Shown here one piece after another: positions 1-11,517 of a DNA stretch of 64,000 bases. The first letter of the stretch is position 1, and each line of letters opens with the position of its first letter. Source of the DNA: Brachionus plicatilis (lineage: Eukaryota > Rotifera > Eurotatoria > Ploima > Brachionidae); the NCBI GenBank assembly GCA_010279815.1, contig QEOQ01000688.1:1259789-1323788 (forward strand), given 5' to 3'. The notes under the pieces are model-generated. The model was not told where the DNA came from and made no database searches. It saw only the letters and a list, made by a program, of their open reading frames with translations. A program made the position numbers and the translations under genes.

Positions 1-300
1 GCATCCAAAAATGACTATAGTTCTATTGGATTGAAATCCGGTGATCTTGTGCATCATGGTAGAATCTCTATATGGTTCTTATCAAATTAATCATTCACAG
101 AATGAGCTATGTATGTCGGTGTGTCGTCTTGCTGATAAAATCCATTGGTTCTCCGTTACATAAAATGGATCCACTGATGGTCAAAGGTGGTTTCCATTGG
201 ATATTGCATATTGATTTATAGGCCCAGTTTAAATGTTGCATACCATGTATATTTTATTTATATTTTAATCATATTGGGATCTTATGGGCTGAAAAGAAGG
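1..300 (-). pseudogene. Tc1/mariner-type transposase remnant
   Basis: On the minus strand, about positions 134 to 1 read QQDDTPTYIAHSVND, stop, FDKNHIEILP, stop, CTRSPDFNPIEL, stop, SFLDA. The acidic QQDD block and the SPDFNPIE block are the hallmark second and third catalytic segments of Tc1/mariner/IS630 DDE transposases, at the normal spacing. Three in-frame stops, two of them where the family usually has tryptophan, show it is dead. Weaker similarity (an AFFSAHKIPI-like stretch) continues to about 300 with frame breaks. The window edge cuts off the C-terminal part. The stretch is visibly richer in G+C than the surrounding DNA, which fits foreign origin. Confidence 0.72.
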
Positions 301-1407
301 CGACACCAATCCGGAACTGCCCTGAAAAAACTTTTTCTAAATAATTATTTTAAATTAAATTAATAAATAGAAGAATTGTACAAAAAATAAATAAACAGCA
401 AAAAAAAATTAAATTCAATTGAACAAACTCTTGATTAAAGCCGAATTTCTAACCTTTTGCATCGTTTTTTTTTATAAAACTAATAACTTTTCCTCTATTG
501 TCTAACAACTTTTTTGTTCTAATTGTTTCATTATTTTATTTTATATCATTACATGAGCTCATTAAATTTGATTATTTATCATATAATTTTTTTACTTAAT
601 TGTAAAATAAATTTTTAACTGTAAATTCTTATTTAAATTTTTCCATGGGACTTAAACTTTAATATAATAAATAAATAAATAAAAATATAATGGCAACTTA
701 TCCGATAATTATTGATTAAGCTCATTGCAAGACATTTTTAATTTGTTTGTTTGTGTCTCTTAAAATAAAAAATTGAAGCAAAAAATATATACATTCATTC
801 AAACTCATTTTAGTTAATAATTTAATATTTTTTTTGTTTTTTTGTTTTTAATTTTTAATTTTTTTTATATAATAATTTTCTACAAAATTTCGCTAAATTT
901 TTTTACATTGTATCGTGGCAAAAGGGTTTAAACGAAGGCTAAAGCTATTCGGACAAACCCTGGGGAAACCCAAAATTATTTAATTAATAAAAAAAAAAAA
1001 AATTTAATAGAATTCCAACATAATCACTCTGCTGGAATTATTAAATTTCAGTTCAAGCGTCTTTTTTCAATATTGTCTGTAACGATTACCCAAATTAAAA
1101 ATTAAATCCGATCTAAACTATTATCATCATTTAAAAAAATGACAACATTTAATTACTTAAAATCTTAGTTAGTATCCAAAAATTCAGCCAAAAATTTTGT
1201 TAGGTAATAAAAATAAAGTTTAATTTTGAATTAAGACAAAATTTAAATACTATTTTAAATTCATAAGAGACATAATTTCATAGATTTAAACAATGTACAA
1301 AATCATTTTAATAAATTATATAATATATAAATAAATTAAAAAGATTTATTTATAAAATTTACTTACTAATTTATAAAGCGATCTAATAATTTCAATTTTA
1401 CTTTTTT
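301..1407. other. intergenic, no gene seen
   Basis: AT-rich spacer with long A and T runs and a short TAAA microsatellite near 670-685. The more complex stretch at about 905-970 has no reading frame I recognise. The 3' part should hold the promoter and 5' UTR of the RMDN-like gene. Confidence 0.5.
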
Positions 1408-3707
1408 ATGGGAAATTTAATAATAAAAAAATCAAGCTTGATTATTTCAAGGCGGTTTATTTTTTTGTTTGCCTTCGGAAGTGGATCTCTAGGATTCTCT
1501 ATATTGATTGTGTATAAATATTGGAAATTAAAAAAATTAGTTCTCAAATTGGACCAAAATGTAAAAAAACTATCCTCTGAACTCGAATCAATTAGTAGAA
1601 CACAACAAAATATAGAATTTGAAAAATCAATTGTTGCAGAATCAAAAGAAAGATTTAGACCGATTTACCGCAGTTCAAGTTCAAGTTCTTACAAAACTCC
1701 TCCAACATCACCTGAACGCAAAGAAACTAACTATAAAGAACAAAAATATGAAATTTTGAAAGAAAAATTTGAAATTAATCAAACATATTTTTCTGATGTA
1801 ACATTTTTTGCTTTTTTGCATTTTTATAATCTTTAAACAAAGAAAGGAGATTTCAATGAAACAATCGAGTTTTTGAGGTTAATAAACGCCCTCGATGAAA
1901 AAGAGGTTGAATCTGATTTAAGAAGAGAATATCGATTTTGCGCATTAAATATTGCAAAGAGATGCATTGAGTTTTATTCGGAAAGCTATTTGTCACATAA
2001 ATGGTAAGTGATTTATGGAAATTATAATTAACAACTTTAAAGCTTTAAAATAATTATTGATTTTTGAATCAATGAAAAATAATATTTTTTTTCCAATCAT
2101 TAAAAACCAGTAAATAACATATTTCCCAGTCTGTTAATCTTAGTTATTTAATTTTTCGAAATAATAAATTTTCAAATGAAACAAAATAACTTCTAATTTG
2201 AAAACTATAAAGAAGTAATAAATCGTAAATTAAATTAAAAAAGGCCAAATCAAAAATTCAAAAATTAAAGAAATATCCTTAATTTGCAGTAAACTTATTT
2301 TTTTAGACTTCACTTTTGATTTTAAAATATATCTTTCTCAAATGATTGATCAAATTTAATCAACCTTCTAATTCAAGTCACCACATATTTAAATTTTTGT
2401 TGAATATTATATAGGACTTGAAATTAAATTTGTTTGCTCTAAATTAAGCCTCAGCAAACCAATTGTGTATATTTATTTTAATCTGATATTATCATATACA
2501 AAACTGGGTTTTTGCAAAGACTGAATACAGATTTAAACAATTAAAATATATTTAAATTAACCTTCATAACTAATATTTCTTGTTTCATTAATCTTAATTT
2601 CAGTCTTCCAAGGGGAGAGCAACTTTTTGCTACTAAATATTCAAATTGGTATATGAACAGAGAACATAATTCGGGATTAATATAGTGTCTTTGATTCCTT
2701 TTTGAAATTTATCTATTTTAATTTATTACAAAAGAAAATCAATTAATTTAAATTTAAATTTATTTTTTTTTCATTAATTTTTTAAAGCTTTGATTCTATT
2801 TAAATTTTATTTTAATTTCAATCTGAAAGAGCTGGGTTTGAATAAATAAATATTTAATAGCTTTTTTTAAAGTTTTAAAGTTGAGTTAAAAATATTAATA
2901 AGACAAATTTCTACTGATAAAAAAATCAAAAATAAATTTGAGTAGGAGAATTTTTTTTAATAAGTCAATTAATAATTTGATTTATCATTTTTTTAATTTG
3001 AAATAAAATGTTGTTTAGAGTAACAGTCAAGCCAATTTTTTTTATTTCTTTAAAGGTATGCCATATTTATCGGTAAAATTTCGGAATTTTGCAGTATAAA
3101 CGAAAAAGTAAAATATGGACTCGAATTTAAAGTAAATGCTTCTATATTTTAAAATATTCGAGTCGCTTTAATCATTTGATATTTAAACGATTAAAGAAGC
3201 ATCTAGATATAGCAATTAAAATGAATCAGGAAGACTCGGTTTTGTTTTATCTTCGAGGTCGCTGGTTTTACAAAGTAAATTAAAAAAAAAATTGAAATTT
3301 AAACAAAAAAATAATGCTTTTTAGATGTATAATCTAAGTTGGCCAGAAAAATATGCGGTTAAACTATTTTGTGGCAAAATTCCTGAAATTACAATCGACA
3401 ATGCGCTTGATGATTTTTCAAATGCTGAGAAGTTAAATCCAAAAAAACAAAAAAGTAATCTCTTGTTTATGGTTAAAGTAATATCCTCAAAAAATATAAT
3501 TCAAAATTCTAAAATCTTAATTTTTCTATTTAGTGCTTACTAAAAAAAAAAGAAAAAGAAAAAGCATTAAAATTGATAAACGAAGTTTCAAAAATGAAAT
3601 CTGAAACAATTGAAGTAAATTAAAGACTAAAAATTGAAAATTTTTTAAATTTGAAATTTAAGGAGGAAAAAGATGAAAAAGAATTAATTTATTTAATAAA
3701 ACGTTAA
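1408..3707 (+). CDS. RMDN/FAM82-family TPR protein (regulator of microtubule dynamics)
   Basis: Seven coding exons join in phase: 1408-1797, 1843-2003, 3056-3131, 3197-3274, 3325-3477, 3534-3614 and 3663-3707, giving about 327 residues. Residues 15-38 form a membrane segment, followed by a coiled-coil stretch and a Ser-rich linker containing PPTSPER. The C-terminal half has the family's helical repeat signature: HKWYAIFIGKISEF across exons 2-3, HLDIAIKMN and LRGRWFY in exon 4, then LSWPEKYAVKLF and AEKLNP in exon 5. Known family members bind microtubules or tether ER and mitochondria. The N-terminal anchor makes this closer in layout to RMDN2/RMDN3 than to soluble RMDN1, but I cannot assign the paralogue. 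All introns are about 45-65 nt except intron 2 (1,052 nt). A poly(A) signal AATAAA lies at 3742. The start is the first Met of the open frame; no upstream exon was seen. Confidence 0.85.
2604..2685 (+). other. possible alternative terminal exon of the RMDN-like gene
   Basis: Inside the long second intron, a good acceptor (ATCTTAATTTCAG) at 2603 opens a frame that is phase-compatible with the upstream donor at 2003. It would add Cys then LPRGEQLFATKYSNWYMN and stop at 2683-2685. This would give a truncated isoform without most TPR helices. It may equally be chance; only transcript data can tell. Confidence 0.25.
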
Positions 3708-6700
3708 TAATGAGAAAATGTGCCTGTAATTAAGCTGCAAAAATAAACTTTTTTTGAAATTTAAATTAAAATAAAAAATAAATTAAAAAATTAATTACTT
3801 TATTAATTCTTTGACAGGTTCTCTATTTTTATTCTTTCAATCAATAATGTTGAATTATCGTTAATTTGTTTATATTTCATTTTAAAAATCTTTAATTCAA
3901 CTTTTTAGATATTATTTTAAGAAATTTATTTAACATAATTTTGATTGTTTATATATTTTTTAACTCAAATCAACATCGATATTTTAAAATAATGTATCTG
4001 ACAGGGAACAATTGACACGAAATCCATTATAAATCTTACCTTCAAAAAAAATTGAATATAAATAGAAAAAAATCAGGAAATATAAATTCTGAAAATACCT
4101 TTCAAAAAATAGCTAATAGTTTACTTATATAATCAGACATTCGACTCTACTTAAAAAACAATAAATCAATATTCGAAAGAATTTTGATTAATCTTTCATC
4201 TGATAATATAATTTATTTCTACTAAGAAGACTGAATATTGGTTCTAATTTAATAAATTAAATAATTCATAACTGTCTTTAAAAAATAAATTACCAACAAA
4301 ATTTATGATAAAGAAAGGTGTGGACTCTAACAATTAAAATTTAAAGATGATAATAGCCATCTATTTGAGGATAAAAATATAATAATGAATTCAATTTAAA
4401 AGATTTATTTTACTCAGCAGTCAATAATTCTCGTTCATTTTACAGCATTTTCCTCATTAAAAGAATTGAGCTAAGTAAAGATTTGATAGAGCTTCTGAAG
4501 CAAAAAAAATTAACGATTCAACAAAAATTTCTAAATTTAAATATAATTTTTTTAAGATACTAAATTTTATTCTATTAATTTAAATTATACTCTTCATAAA
4601 AATAATTAACATCACCATCGAATTTTTTCCTGGTTTTATAGGAAGAAAACTAAAACTATTTGATCTTTACTTAGAAATATTTATATAAATCAATTTAATT
4701 CAGTAAAAAATTTTTAAAATCATTATTTCCTCAAATATTCTTTGTGCAACAAATATGATAGAATCCGTTTTTATTACCAACTTGTTTTTCTATTAAATTC
4801 AAATGGTCTTAAATCCCATTAACGAATAAAATTATTTAATTAGAAAAAAAAATTAAAAAAAAAAACAAATTACAAAAAGTTATTAGTCTAATTTCATAAA
4901 ATCTAAAGAAATTAGATCAGATTTTTTTAACAAGCAAATTTGGAATATAAATTGTTTAACGACATGTTAAATGTTAGATAAAGAAATCAAAATTGAGTTT
5001 TTGAATAAGCGGAAAAAATAACGGAAAAATTTTTTTTATCTAATAAATAAAAAAATAAACTGCCAGTTAATTAATTTTCTTTAATTGTTACCTCCCATTG
5101 ATTAATTTAAAATGAAGATTTAATAGGTTTTTGATATTGAAATATTTTTCTTCTAAGAATTTTTTCATTTAATTTTATTTAAAACAACCAATTTTTTCAT
5201 TATCAAAGTTTTAAAATATTTTTTTTCTTAATTTTTTAATTCTTTAAAAATTCTTTTAAATTAAAAAATATAAAATTTTATTTAGATGTTTTTAAGGCGA
5301 AATTTAATTTTTAATTTCTAAAGAGCTTCTTTTTTAAACTGAAAATTTTAATAATATTTCTTAAATTATTTTTTTAATGTATTATTAGAGTTTTTTATGT
5401 TCTCATTAGCATTAGTAAATTAGCTAATTTTGTTTTCAATTTTCATAAAAATTTTAAAATGCCTTAAAGCATTAGGAAAAAGCAAAAAAACTAATTAAGG
5501 AAATCTTATGTAAATATTGAATTAATGCAAAAAATTAATTAAATAAAAAGGAGTACATTTAATTTTTCATTTAATTTTCTCATTCAAACCATCTGAATTA
5601 AGATATAACTCTAAAATCATTTTATTATTTAGTAAATCATCTGAAACATATTTTTGAAAACTGAAATTTTATAAATTATTAAACGAATAGTTAATAAATT
5701 TAAGATTGTTGACTTTTATTTAGTTCGAAAACTCAGGATAATTTTGAAAATGTACAAATATGAGAGATTGAAATTTGCTAATTAATGCAAATTGTTTAGA
5801 GATAGAGTTGGTGTTCGCCAATATTAATTTTATCGTTTTTTTAGAAAGTAATAATTTAACAATTAAATATCGAATTTCAATTTAGCTAAGAATTTAAATA
5901 AAATTTAGAAAGTGCGTAGATACGGAAATGGGTAAAAGCTTTTGAAACGCTACCAAAATCATTTAATCTTGAAAATTGAGTTTTGTTTAAAATCAGTTTT
6001 GTTTTGATTTTCAACTAAAAGTCTCAAATTAATATCAAAATTTCATTTATTGATTTTTCATGTATTCAATAAGCCTGCAAATTTGAGCTGTATTCCTTTT
6101 TTTATTTATATAAAGATTTTAATCTAGTTAATATTTCAAAAAATAAATGATAAAATTTATAATTAAAGTATCAATTCGATTTTTAAATGTGCTAGAATAT
6201 TCATTTTGTGTCCATGATTTAAGAAAAATAAAATTAAATATAATAACAAATAATTTAGAAAAATAGACTAAAAGAAAAATTTTCCAAATAATTAAAGTGC
6301 ATTTTAGCCTCATCTTTTTTATTTTTTTTTAATTTTTCACTATTTTCCAGTATTTATTTTGATCTACAAGATTATTTGAAAATCAAAAAAATATCTTAGA
6401 CATAACAGTAGAAATAAAAATTTAAAAATAATTGATTAAGCCAAAAAATTAATTTGAATTTTATTTTAGAATAAATTGTCTACATTTAATGTGATTATTT
6501 TATCTTCATTAAATTGGTTCTAGTTGAGTTTAATTTTTTTAAGGCATTAATATTTAATCAAGCTGTCAAATTTTCTTTTGGTTGATTTTCCGAATATTGA
6601 ATTCAATGCTGAACTTTTAATTAGCTTTCCTATTAGATTTTTTTTCTTTTAAAGAAATACTTTATTTAGATGGTTGATATCATGATTCATTTAAATGTTT

Positions 6701-6930
6701 GATTTAAAATTTTGAGAAAATAAATATTTCATGATTTTTTTGTTGTTCAGAGTCTTGATTAAAAATGAAAATAATTGATGTCAAACATCTATAATTTTGT
6801 ATAAATTTACTAAATTTTCCTTTTTAGATTGCATCATATCGCATTCGAAAATTCCCTCATATTTTTTGTGGAAATGAAATTCAATTATTTAAATAAATTC
6901 AATTTGAATGGCAAAAACTGAATTTAAAAA
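3708..6930. other. intergenic, 3.2 kb, no gene seen
   Basis: Very AT-rich DNA with short, stop-rich frames on both strands. The 183-nt minus-strand frame near 6128-6313 is low-complexity Ile/Phe/Lys sequence and is not supported. The right end is the presumed promoter and 5' UTR of the GPCR gene. Confidence 0.5.
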
Positions 6931-8547
6931 ATGCATTCAATTTTGTTAGAAACAATAAATAGTACTTTGACATGTCACATTTTTCCAAGATCAAGATATC
7001 CCCAAGGGCTATATTTAACTTATGAAACGTGTCCTGAGGTTTTCGACAATCAAACAGCCAAGATAGTTCGCTACTGCTGCTTGAACATTATGATTACGCT
7101 GATTCAAGACTCCATCTATAAAAAAACCCAAGACTGGCTAAGATACAACAGCAGTAGTGTGCTAGTCGGTCCAGCAGTCATATTTAATATTTTATCTTTG
7201 ATAGTTCTGACTAAGTTTCACCGAATTAAAAGTTTCTCCAAAAACTCGACAACATTTTACATGAAGTGCTTGTGTATATTCGATACATTGACAATAGTGA
7301 GCAAATTTTTGAATGAAATTGTTGTTGTGAGAAATGGTTTGAGACAGGAGCCTTGGGCGATTAATTCTTTTGTATGTAAATTTTTGAGCTTTTCAGAATC
7401 ATGTTCTGCCATATCTTCTATTTACATTCTAATAGCGATGAGTTTTGAAAAGTTGATTTGTGTTCTTGCACCTCTTCAAGTAGGACTTATTTTGACTCGA
7501 TTTAAAGCAAAAATTGCTTCTTTGTCTATTTTAATCGTTGCTGGACTGATCTCAAGCTACAATTTGTTCGACAGAAGAGTATTTGTATTTGAATGGTTTG
7601 AAGAAATCGAACAAAATAATTTACATTCAAACGAAACTCTTAAAAACTATTCTATCACAAGAGAAAGCCAAAAAAGAGTTTCTTATGACTGTGATTCCCG
7701 ATGGCCCAAGAAAAAAAATGACTGGTTGCTACTTAACAATATCATAAGAGTATTTTTGCCTATTATTTTGTTATGCGCATGTAACTCTTGGATAATAGTG
7801 GCACTTACAAAAGCAAAAAAAAATTCCCAAGTCTTGTTTAGTACAAATGCCAATCGTCAATCTTTAAAGAAATCAAATAATTCAAAGAACTCGTCTCCTC
7901 AAAATTTTCTAATCAGTGATCAAATAAAGCCAAAGTTGTCGAATAAATGGCTAGATAAGTCATTTACGGCAAGTAAGCGAAGATTTTTCACAAGAAAAGA
8001 CGAAAGAAGCGAAAGGAGATCAGATGGTAATTTAAAAACAAAAAGAAATACTCAGCACATTTCGATAATGCTGGTTGCAGTATCTGTTGGTTTTGTTTTT
8101 TGTAATTTACCTTTTGCTATTAGAACTTTATTTCATAGATATTTTTCCGAAAAATTTAAACTTATTGATTATTTATATTATAGTGAAAATCTTTTTATTT
8201 TAACCACTTCTAGAAGAGAGATTTTAAATTCTGTTAAATATGAATTTTTTTCTAGCTTAACTCATTTACTTCTCGATCTCAATTACATAATGAACTTTTT
8301 TTTATTTTTTCTATCTGGTAGCCGGTTTAGATCGCAATTATTTGCGATTTTGAGGTGTAAAAAAAATATCGATTCCTCAAAATCTACCATTTATTTAAAT
8401 AATACCAAATATGTAGATTCGTTCAGGAAAAAACGACTGAGCTCAAATGTATCAATGAATTTTAGTTCAGAGAGTAAAAAAAATCCAGCAAAGCTATTCA
8501 TACAAAATACACAATTGAAGCAACAAACTGAATTGTCTCTCATGTAA
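6931..8547 (+). CDS. class A (rhodopsin-like) G-protein-coupled receptor, peptide-receptor type
   Basis: Intronless, 538 residues. Seven membrane segments are readable: TM1 about 78-96 (FNILSLIVL), TM2 about 108-126 (CIFDTL, with the conserved Asp), TM3 about 150-172, TM4 about 190-206, TM5 about 265-290 (FLPIILLCACN), TM6 about 370-395 (FCNLPFAIRTLF) and TM7 about 440-458. Cysteines before TM3 (FVCKF) and in loop 2 (YDCDSRW) can form the usual disulfide. TM7 ends NFFLFFLSGSRFR, the variant typical of FMRFamide/myosuppressin-like invertebrate peptide receptors in place of NPxxY. N-glycosylation sequons (NST, NQT) lie in the N-terminus. Intracellular loop 3 is long and basic (about 85 residues). 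Odd points: the DRY position reads FEK, and TM4 lacks its usual tryptophan. AATAAA at 8647 is a likely poly(A) signal. The ligand cannot be told from sequence. Confidence 0.85.
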   Translation: MHSILLETINSTLTCHIFPRSRYPQGLYLTYETCPEVFDNQTAKIVRYCCLNIMITLIQDSIYKKTQDWLRYNSSSVLVGPAVIFNILSLIVLTKFHRIKSFSKNSTTFYMKCLCIFDTLTIVSKFLNEIVVVRNGLRQEPWAINSFVCKFLSFSESCSAISSIYILIAMSFEKLICVLAPLQVGLILTRFKAKIASLSILIVAGLISSYNLFDRRVFVFEWFEEIEQNNLHSNETLKNYSITRESQKRVSYDCDSRWPKKKNDWLLLNNIIRVFLPIILLCACNSWIIVALTKAKKNSQVLFSTNANRQSLKKSNNSKNSSPQNFLISDQIKPKLSNKWLDKSFTASKRRFFTRKDERSERRSDGNLKTKRNTQHISIMLVAVSVGFVFCNLPFAIRTLFHRYFSEKFKLIDYLYYSENLFILTTSRREILNSVKYEFFSSLTHLLLDLNYIMNFFLFFLSGSRFRSQLFAILRCKKNIDSSKSTIYLNNTKYVDSFRKKRLSSNVSMNFSSESKKNPAKLFIQNTQLKQQTELSLM

Positions 8548-9728
8548 AATAATGGAGGCAATGATGAATTTCCAGCAAAGCCAGCGCAAAACGTAAATTG
8601 ATGATAAAACTATTATTTAATTAAATGTGTGCCATAAAAATGCATCAATAAATCTTAGAGAATATAAAAATTTTAGTTATTTTACTTATTTAAAATCTAG
8701 GTAATATTAGTCTGATTTGGCAAAATCACATATAGTGTTTTTTTTACCAGATTATCATGTGAATTTTCGTACAAAATAGACAAAATTTTTGTTTTAGAGC
8801 TAAATTGAGCTAATTTTTTTTGTAATTTATTTAAATTTAAGCTTAAATTGCTTAAATTTTTGTATTCTAAATTTTTGAGTTCATCCCCTGAATTAAAAAT
8901 TTAAAAAAATTACATGTTTATTTTATTTCAATAATAACGCCATACAGAATAAAAAAAAAACATATTGATAATATTTACACATTATATTTTTAATAGAATA
9001 CGCATTTTTTCGAAAATTATATGAAGTTTTATTTTTTGTTTTATAACTGGTCATTGTAAAAAAAACGTTTGTGAATAGTGTTACCCGAAATCGAAATAAT
9101 TCCCCCAAAATAAAAATTGAAGCTTTTTTCATTTAGATTTTTAATGAAGCGGAATTTTTCAAATGATTTAACTTTAGATCTATATTTTTTAAATGTTAAT
9201 TTGATTTGAGTTAATTTGAGTGATATTTTTTTTTAATAATTATCAAAATAAAATTTTCCTTTTTGTTTAACTTTATTTTTTTTATTATGACGAAGCAATT
9301 CCTTCATACATACACACACACACTCACAATGAAAATTTTAAATAATTTCTCTACTGCTTGAGAAATTCTTTCTTTTCGTACTTATTGGTAGATCTAAATC
9401 CTTCCAAACCAGTACCATACTCATACCATATGTAAAACTGTATAAGATATCGAGGAAAAATGGCAAAAATTACTTTTTTTTTCAGATTTAAAAATTCTTT
9501 TTAATGCATCTTTTAAAAAGATCTTTTCAAAATATTCTTTTTAAAAAAACAAAAAAAAAACAAAGAGATTGTGCACATTTTAACAGAAAAGTTGCTCCAT
9601 AAAATGTTTTTATCTGCAAAAAAAAACTTTGCTTTTTGGAAAGCCCTATTTGTCAGGAATACAAACATATGATTGTTTTTTTAATAGATTTCGGCGCTTC
9701 ATTGTATTTAATTTTAAGTATAACCACC
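8548..9728. other. 3' UTR and intergenic DNA, no gene seen
   Basis: Contains the GPCR 3' UTR, a short (AC)n microsatellite at about 9309-9328 and homopolymer runs. The minus-strand frame at 8923-9132 is low-complexity and has no recognisable domain. Confidence 0.5.
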
Positions 9729-10967
9729 GGGGTTGTGATGTTCATTTCAATTTTCAATTTTCAACTCAGAAAAATTTGAATAACTTTTTTACTAAAAGAG
9801 ATAATTAAGTTCTTAATTATAAGCAAATTTGCTTAATTCAGTAAAATAGGTCTGCAAAATACTCTGCAATTTTCTGCATTTTGCACGCCATTAAAAAGTA
9901 TTCTAATCAACTTTGCAATTATATTGCAGAGTTTTTGCAGACATATATTTTCGGATTAAGCAAAGTTGCTTAAACATTAAGCATTTTACAAAACTAAATT
10001 ATTACTAATAGTAAAAAAGTTATTCAAATTTTTCTGAGTTGAAAATTGAAAATTTTTTTTTTGGTAAATTTCTTCAATTTTAAGGAATTAAAACCTATAT
10101 TGCATACCGTTTTGTAGATTATTAAAATCTTTCTATTCTTGTAAAAAAAATTGTGGATCAAAAGCCATTTCGTTCGGGCGACCTTTTAGGTTTTTCGCTA
10201 GCCGATCCGATCGAGTGTTTTTCGAAAGATTAGTAATTTTAATTCTGTTTAAAAAGATTCTTTAAAAAAAATCATAAGAATCAAATGTTAATTAAATTTT
10301 AAAATTTTAATAAACGAATTTTTTGTTCATAATTTGTTCGATAGTTTAAAATCAAAATTCAAAAGCTTGCCAATTTATAAATTGCAAAAGCATTCAAATT
10401 GAAAATTGCTAATTTTAATTACTCTAAAAATTAAAACTACATTTTACTCTCAAACCTTTAGACAAAATCAATGAAGAGGATTCAAATGATTCTCTCGTAA
10501 GACTTCGATCAAAAAACCTTCTAAAAAGAAAATTAACCACTTCTATATATGAGGATACGCTTCATAGAGATTGATTGTTCTTCAAAATTGATTTTTTTCC
10601 ATTTTCTTATTAAATTCATTCGGTTAATTTTCTCATATTTGGTTGCCAACATTTCAATTCGGTCGTTTCAATTCAGAAAAATTTTAAGAACTTTTTTACT
10701 TCAAAGAATAATTTAGATCTGTAAAATGCTTAATGTTTAAGCAACTTTGCTTAATCCGAAAATATATGTCTGCAAAAATTCTTCAATGTATTTGCACAGT
10801 TGATTAGAATACTTTAAATGGCGTGCAAAATGCAGAAAATTGCAGAGTATATTGCAGACCTTTTTTTCTGCAGCAAATTTGCTTATAATCAAGCATTCTA
10901 TAGAACTAAATTGTTTCTATTAGTAAAGAAGATTTTCAAGTTTCTCTGAAACGAACTTCACAACCCC
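9729..10967. repeat. pair of inverted foldback MITE copies
   Basis: Positions 9729-10056 form an imperfect palindrome: ATTTTCAACTCAGAAAAATT near the left end returns as its complement near 10040. A second, similar palindrome lies at about 10652-10967 in opposite orientation, so that AAGCAACTTTGCTTAATCC at about 10739 mirrors the sequence at about 9955-9973. The outer ends are mirror images (GGGGTTGTGA at 9729 and TTCACAACCCC ending 10967). The 600-bp centre holds a short open stretch (about 10461-10577, containing SNDSLVRLRSKNLLKRKL) that I do not recognise. I saw no clear target-site duplication. Confidence 0.7.
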
Positions 10968-11146
10968 GTTGCCAATACGCCAGGGCAAATCTGGTAGAAT
11001 CAATTTACATGTGCTTTTGTACAAGCTTAGGCTATATGGTTATGTTGAACGTGTGATTAGATGATTACGTCATTTTTGAAGGGTAGAACCCGGAAAGTGG
11101 TAACTTAGTTCCTGAGATTGTAGATTAGGAATATTCACAAAGTCTA

Positions 11147-11517
11147 TCTAGATTGGAATTACCAAGTTTAAAAACAAGATAAATACGTGGTGATGTTAAC
11201 AAAATATTTAAACTAGTGAACAATATGGAGATTGTGAATTTTGGAAAGGATATAAACTACAAGTTAAACACCAGGCCTGGTAGCAAAAGAGCAAAGGGTA
11301 TAATCTTAGGAGAAACCCAAGAATTTAGTGCGTGAAGATCAAGGAATTGTAATCCAAGTGAATGTGAACGGCATTAGAAGAAACTTCTGATGAAGCCAAG
11401 TTGGCAGCAAAAAAAGCATTGAAAAAGCATCCAAATCTGGTGACCTTTAGCATATGTGGTGAACTAATGAAAAATGAAAAGGGGTTTAAATTGCACATAA
11501 CCAAGAAAAATAAATAA
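11147..11517 (+). pseudogene. LINE reverse-transcriptase C-terminal stub and adjoining short frame
   Basis: From 11147 a frame reads SRLELPSLKTR, stop, IRGDVNKIFKLVNN and on to a stop at about 11336. The LPSL...R.xRGD...FKL pattern is the thumb/C-terminal region seen in many CR1/RTE/jockey-like non-LTR retrotransposons. An in-frame stop and the missing upstream catalytic domain show decay. Directly after it, 11368-11517 is open and coding-like (TALEETSDEAKLAAKKALKK, then HPNLVTFSICGELMKNEKGF). I cannot name this second part; it may be another piece of the same element. Confidence 0.5.

Noticed and set aside
10140..10230. G+C-richer stretch between the foldback copies as a possible tRNA or small RNA
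   Set aside because: No cloverleaf, T-loop or known snRNA motif could be drawn.
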